A stretch of 6,147 nt of DNA from a bacterium (lineage in GTDB: Bacteria; Krumholzibacteriota; Krumholzibacteriia; LZORAL124-64-63): NCBI GenBank assembly GCA_030591105.1, contig JAUVBS010000140.1, positions 1 to 6,147 of the forward strand, given 5' to 3'. The position numbers were made by a program, and so were the translations under genes. Under the pieces are notes generated by a model that did no database searches, was not told where the DNA came from, and saw only the letters and a program-made list of their open reading frames with translations. Positions 5,840-6,147 of this stretch are shown here, piece by piece (positions within the stretch are counted from its first letter, which is position 1; every line of letters starts with the position of its first letter).

Positions 5840-6147
5840 CTAGTTGTCGGTGATAACTCCGTAGAAGGTCACGGTGAAACCGCCGATCAGCTCGATCAAT
5901 TCATCGCTTCCGGTCTCGTGGCCACGGAAGGTCAGTTGACAGCTAGCGGTGTAGCTCTCGCCGTTGACGAAGAGTATATCGTGGTACCACGGCTGGTCCT
6001 TCATGCCGCGGTCGGCAATCAAGATGCTGACCGCCCCCTCTTCGTGAACCGGGACGATGGCGTCACACATACCGTTGACCACGTTGTAGGTGGCCAGCTC
6101 TGCCGGCGCACCGGGTCCCGGCAGCCAGGTCAGATCGTAGTTGGTGA
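5840..6147 (-). CDS. Protein of unknown function, C-terminal 101 residues only
   Basis: The frame is open on the - strand from the window edge to TAG at 5842-5840, so the N-terminus lies beyond base 6147. The GTG at 6082 is probably an internal Val codon, since a coding-like frame continues upstream of it (reading TNYDLTWLPGPG). Third codon positions are mostly G or C, as in the lipid A genes, so this looks like a real gene. The segment is rich in alternating polar and hydrophobic residues, suggesting beta strands (AVSILIADRG, SCQLTFRGHE, GGFTVTFYGVITDN). Two Cys (GMCDAIV and ASCQLTF) could form a disulfide. This fits the end of an exported or outer-surface beta-rich protein, but no signal peptide can be seen here and I recognise no family. 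It converges on lpxK with an 8-nt gap and shows no link to lipid A synthesis. Confidence 0.7.
   Translation of the reverse strand, partial: TNYDLTWLPGPGAPAELATYNVVNGMCDAIVPVHEEGAVSILIADRGMKDQPWYHDILFVNGESYTASCQLTFRGHETGSDELIELIGGFTVTFYGVITDN

Noticed and set aside
1..6147. Mobile element, CRISPR array, defence system or RNA gene
   Set aside because: I saw no terminal repeats, spaced direct repeats, transposase or nuclease motifs, or tRNA/rRNA-like sequence; essentially all bases are coding.

Overview
The window is a nearly complete lipid A (Raetz pathway) biosynthesis operon from a GC-rich Gram-negative (diderm) bacterium. All genes but the last read on the + strand. Bases 1-690 are the 3' part of lpxD. 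They are followed by a fused lpxC-fabZ gene (692-2005), lpxA (about 2031-2852), lpxB (2897-4072), a DUF374-family acyltransferase (4072-4695) and a divergent lpxK (4695-5831). The last 300 bases hold the 3' end of an unrelated, convergent gene of unknown function on the - strand (5840-6147).

The genes cover consecutive steps of one pathway. LpxA puts the first 3-hydroxyacyl chain on UDP-GlcNAc, LpxC deacetylates the product, and LpxD adds the second chain. LpxB joins two precursors into the tetra-acyl disaccharide, and LpxK phosphorylates the 4' position. The FabZ half of the fusion dehydrates 3-hydroxyacyl-ACP, the same pool that LpxA and LpxD draw on. The DUF374 protein, between lpxB and lpxK, is a good candidate for a secondary (late) acyltransferase of the LpxJ type. 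The UDP-diacylglucosamine hydrolase (LpxH, LpxI or LpxG) and the Kdo transferase (WaaA) are not in the window and must be encoded elsewhere.

The lpxC-fabZ fusion beside lpxD and lpxA is a hallmark of the Bacteroidota/Chlorobiota and related (FCB-type) lineages. With the high GC and frequent GTG starts, this points to a GC-rich member or neighbour of that group (for example Gemmatimonadota, Rhodothermota or an uncultured FCB phylum). This assignment is inference. Gene packing is very tight: 1 nt between lpxD and lpxC-fabZ, two TGATG stop/start overlaps, and strong Shine-Dalgarno sequences before lpxC-fabZ, lpxA and lpxB. No promoter is visible, because the operon begins upstream of the window.

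I see no mobile element, CRISPR array, RNA gene or defence system. The points worth a second look are a lost conserved Asp in LpxC, altered motifs in LpxK, the LpxJ-like gene, a probable TTG start for lpxA, two strong hairpins, and the unidentified convergent gene.
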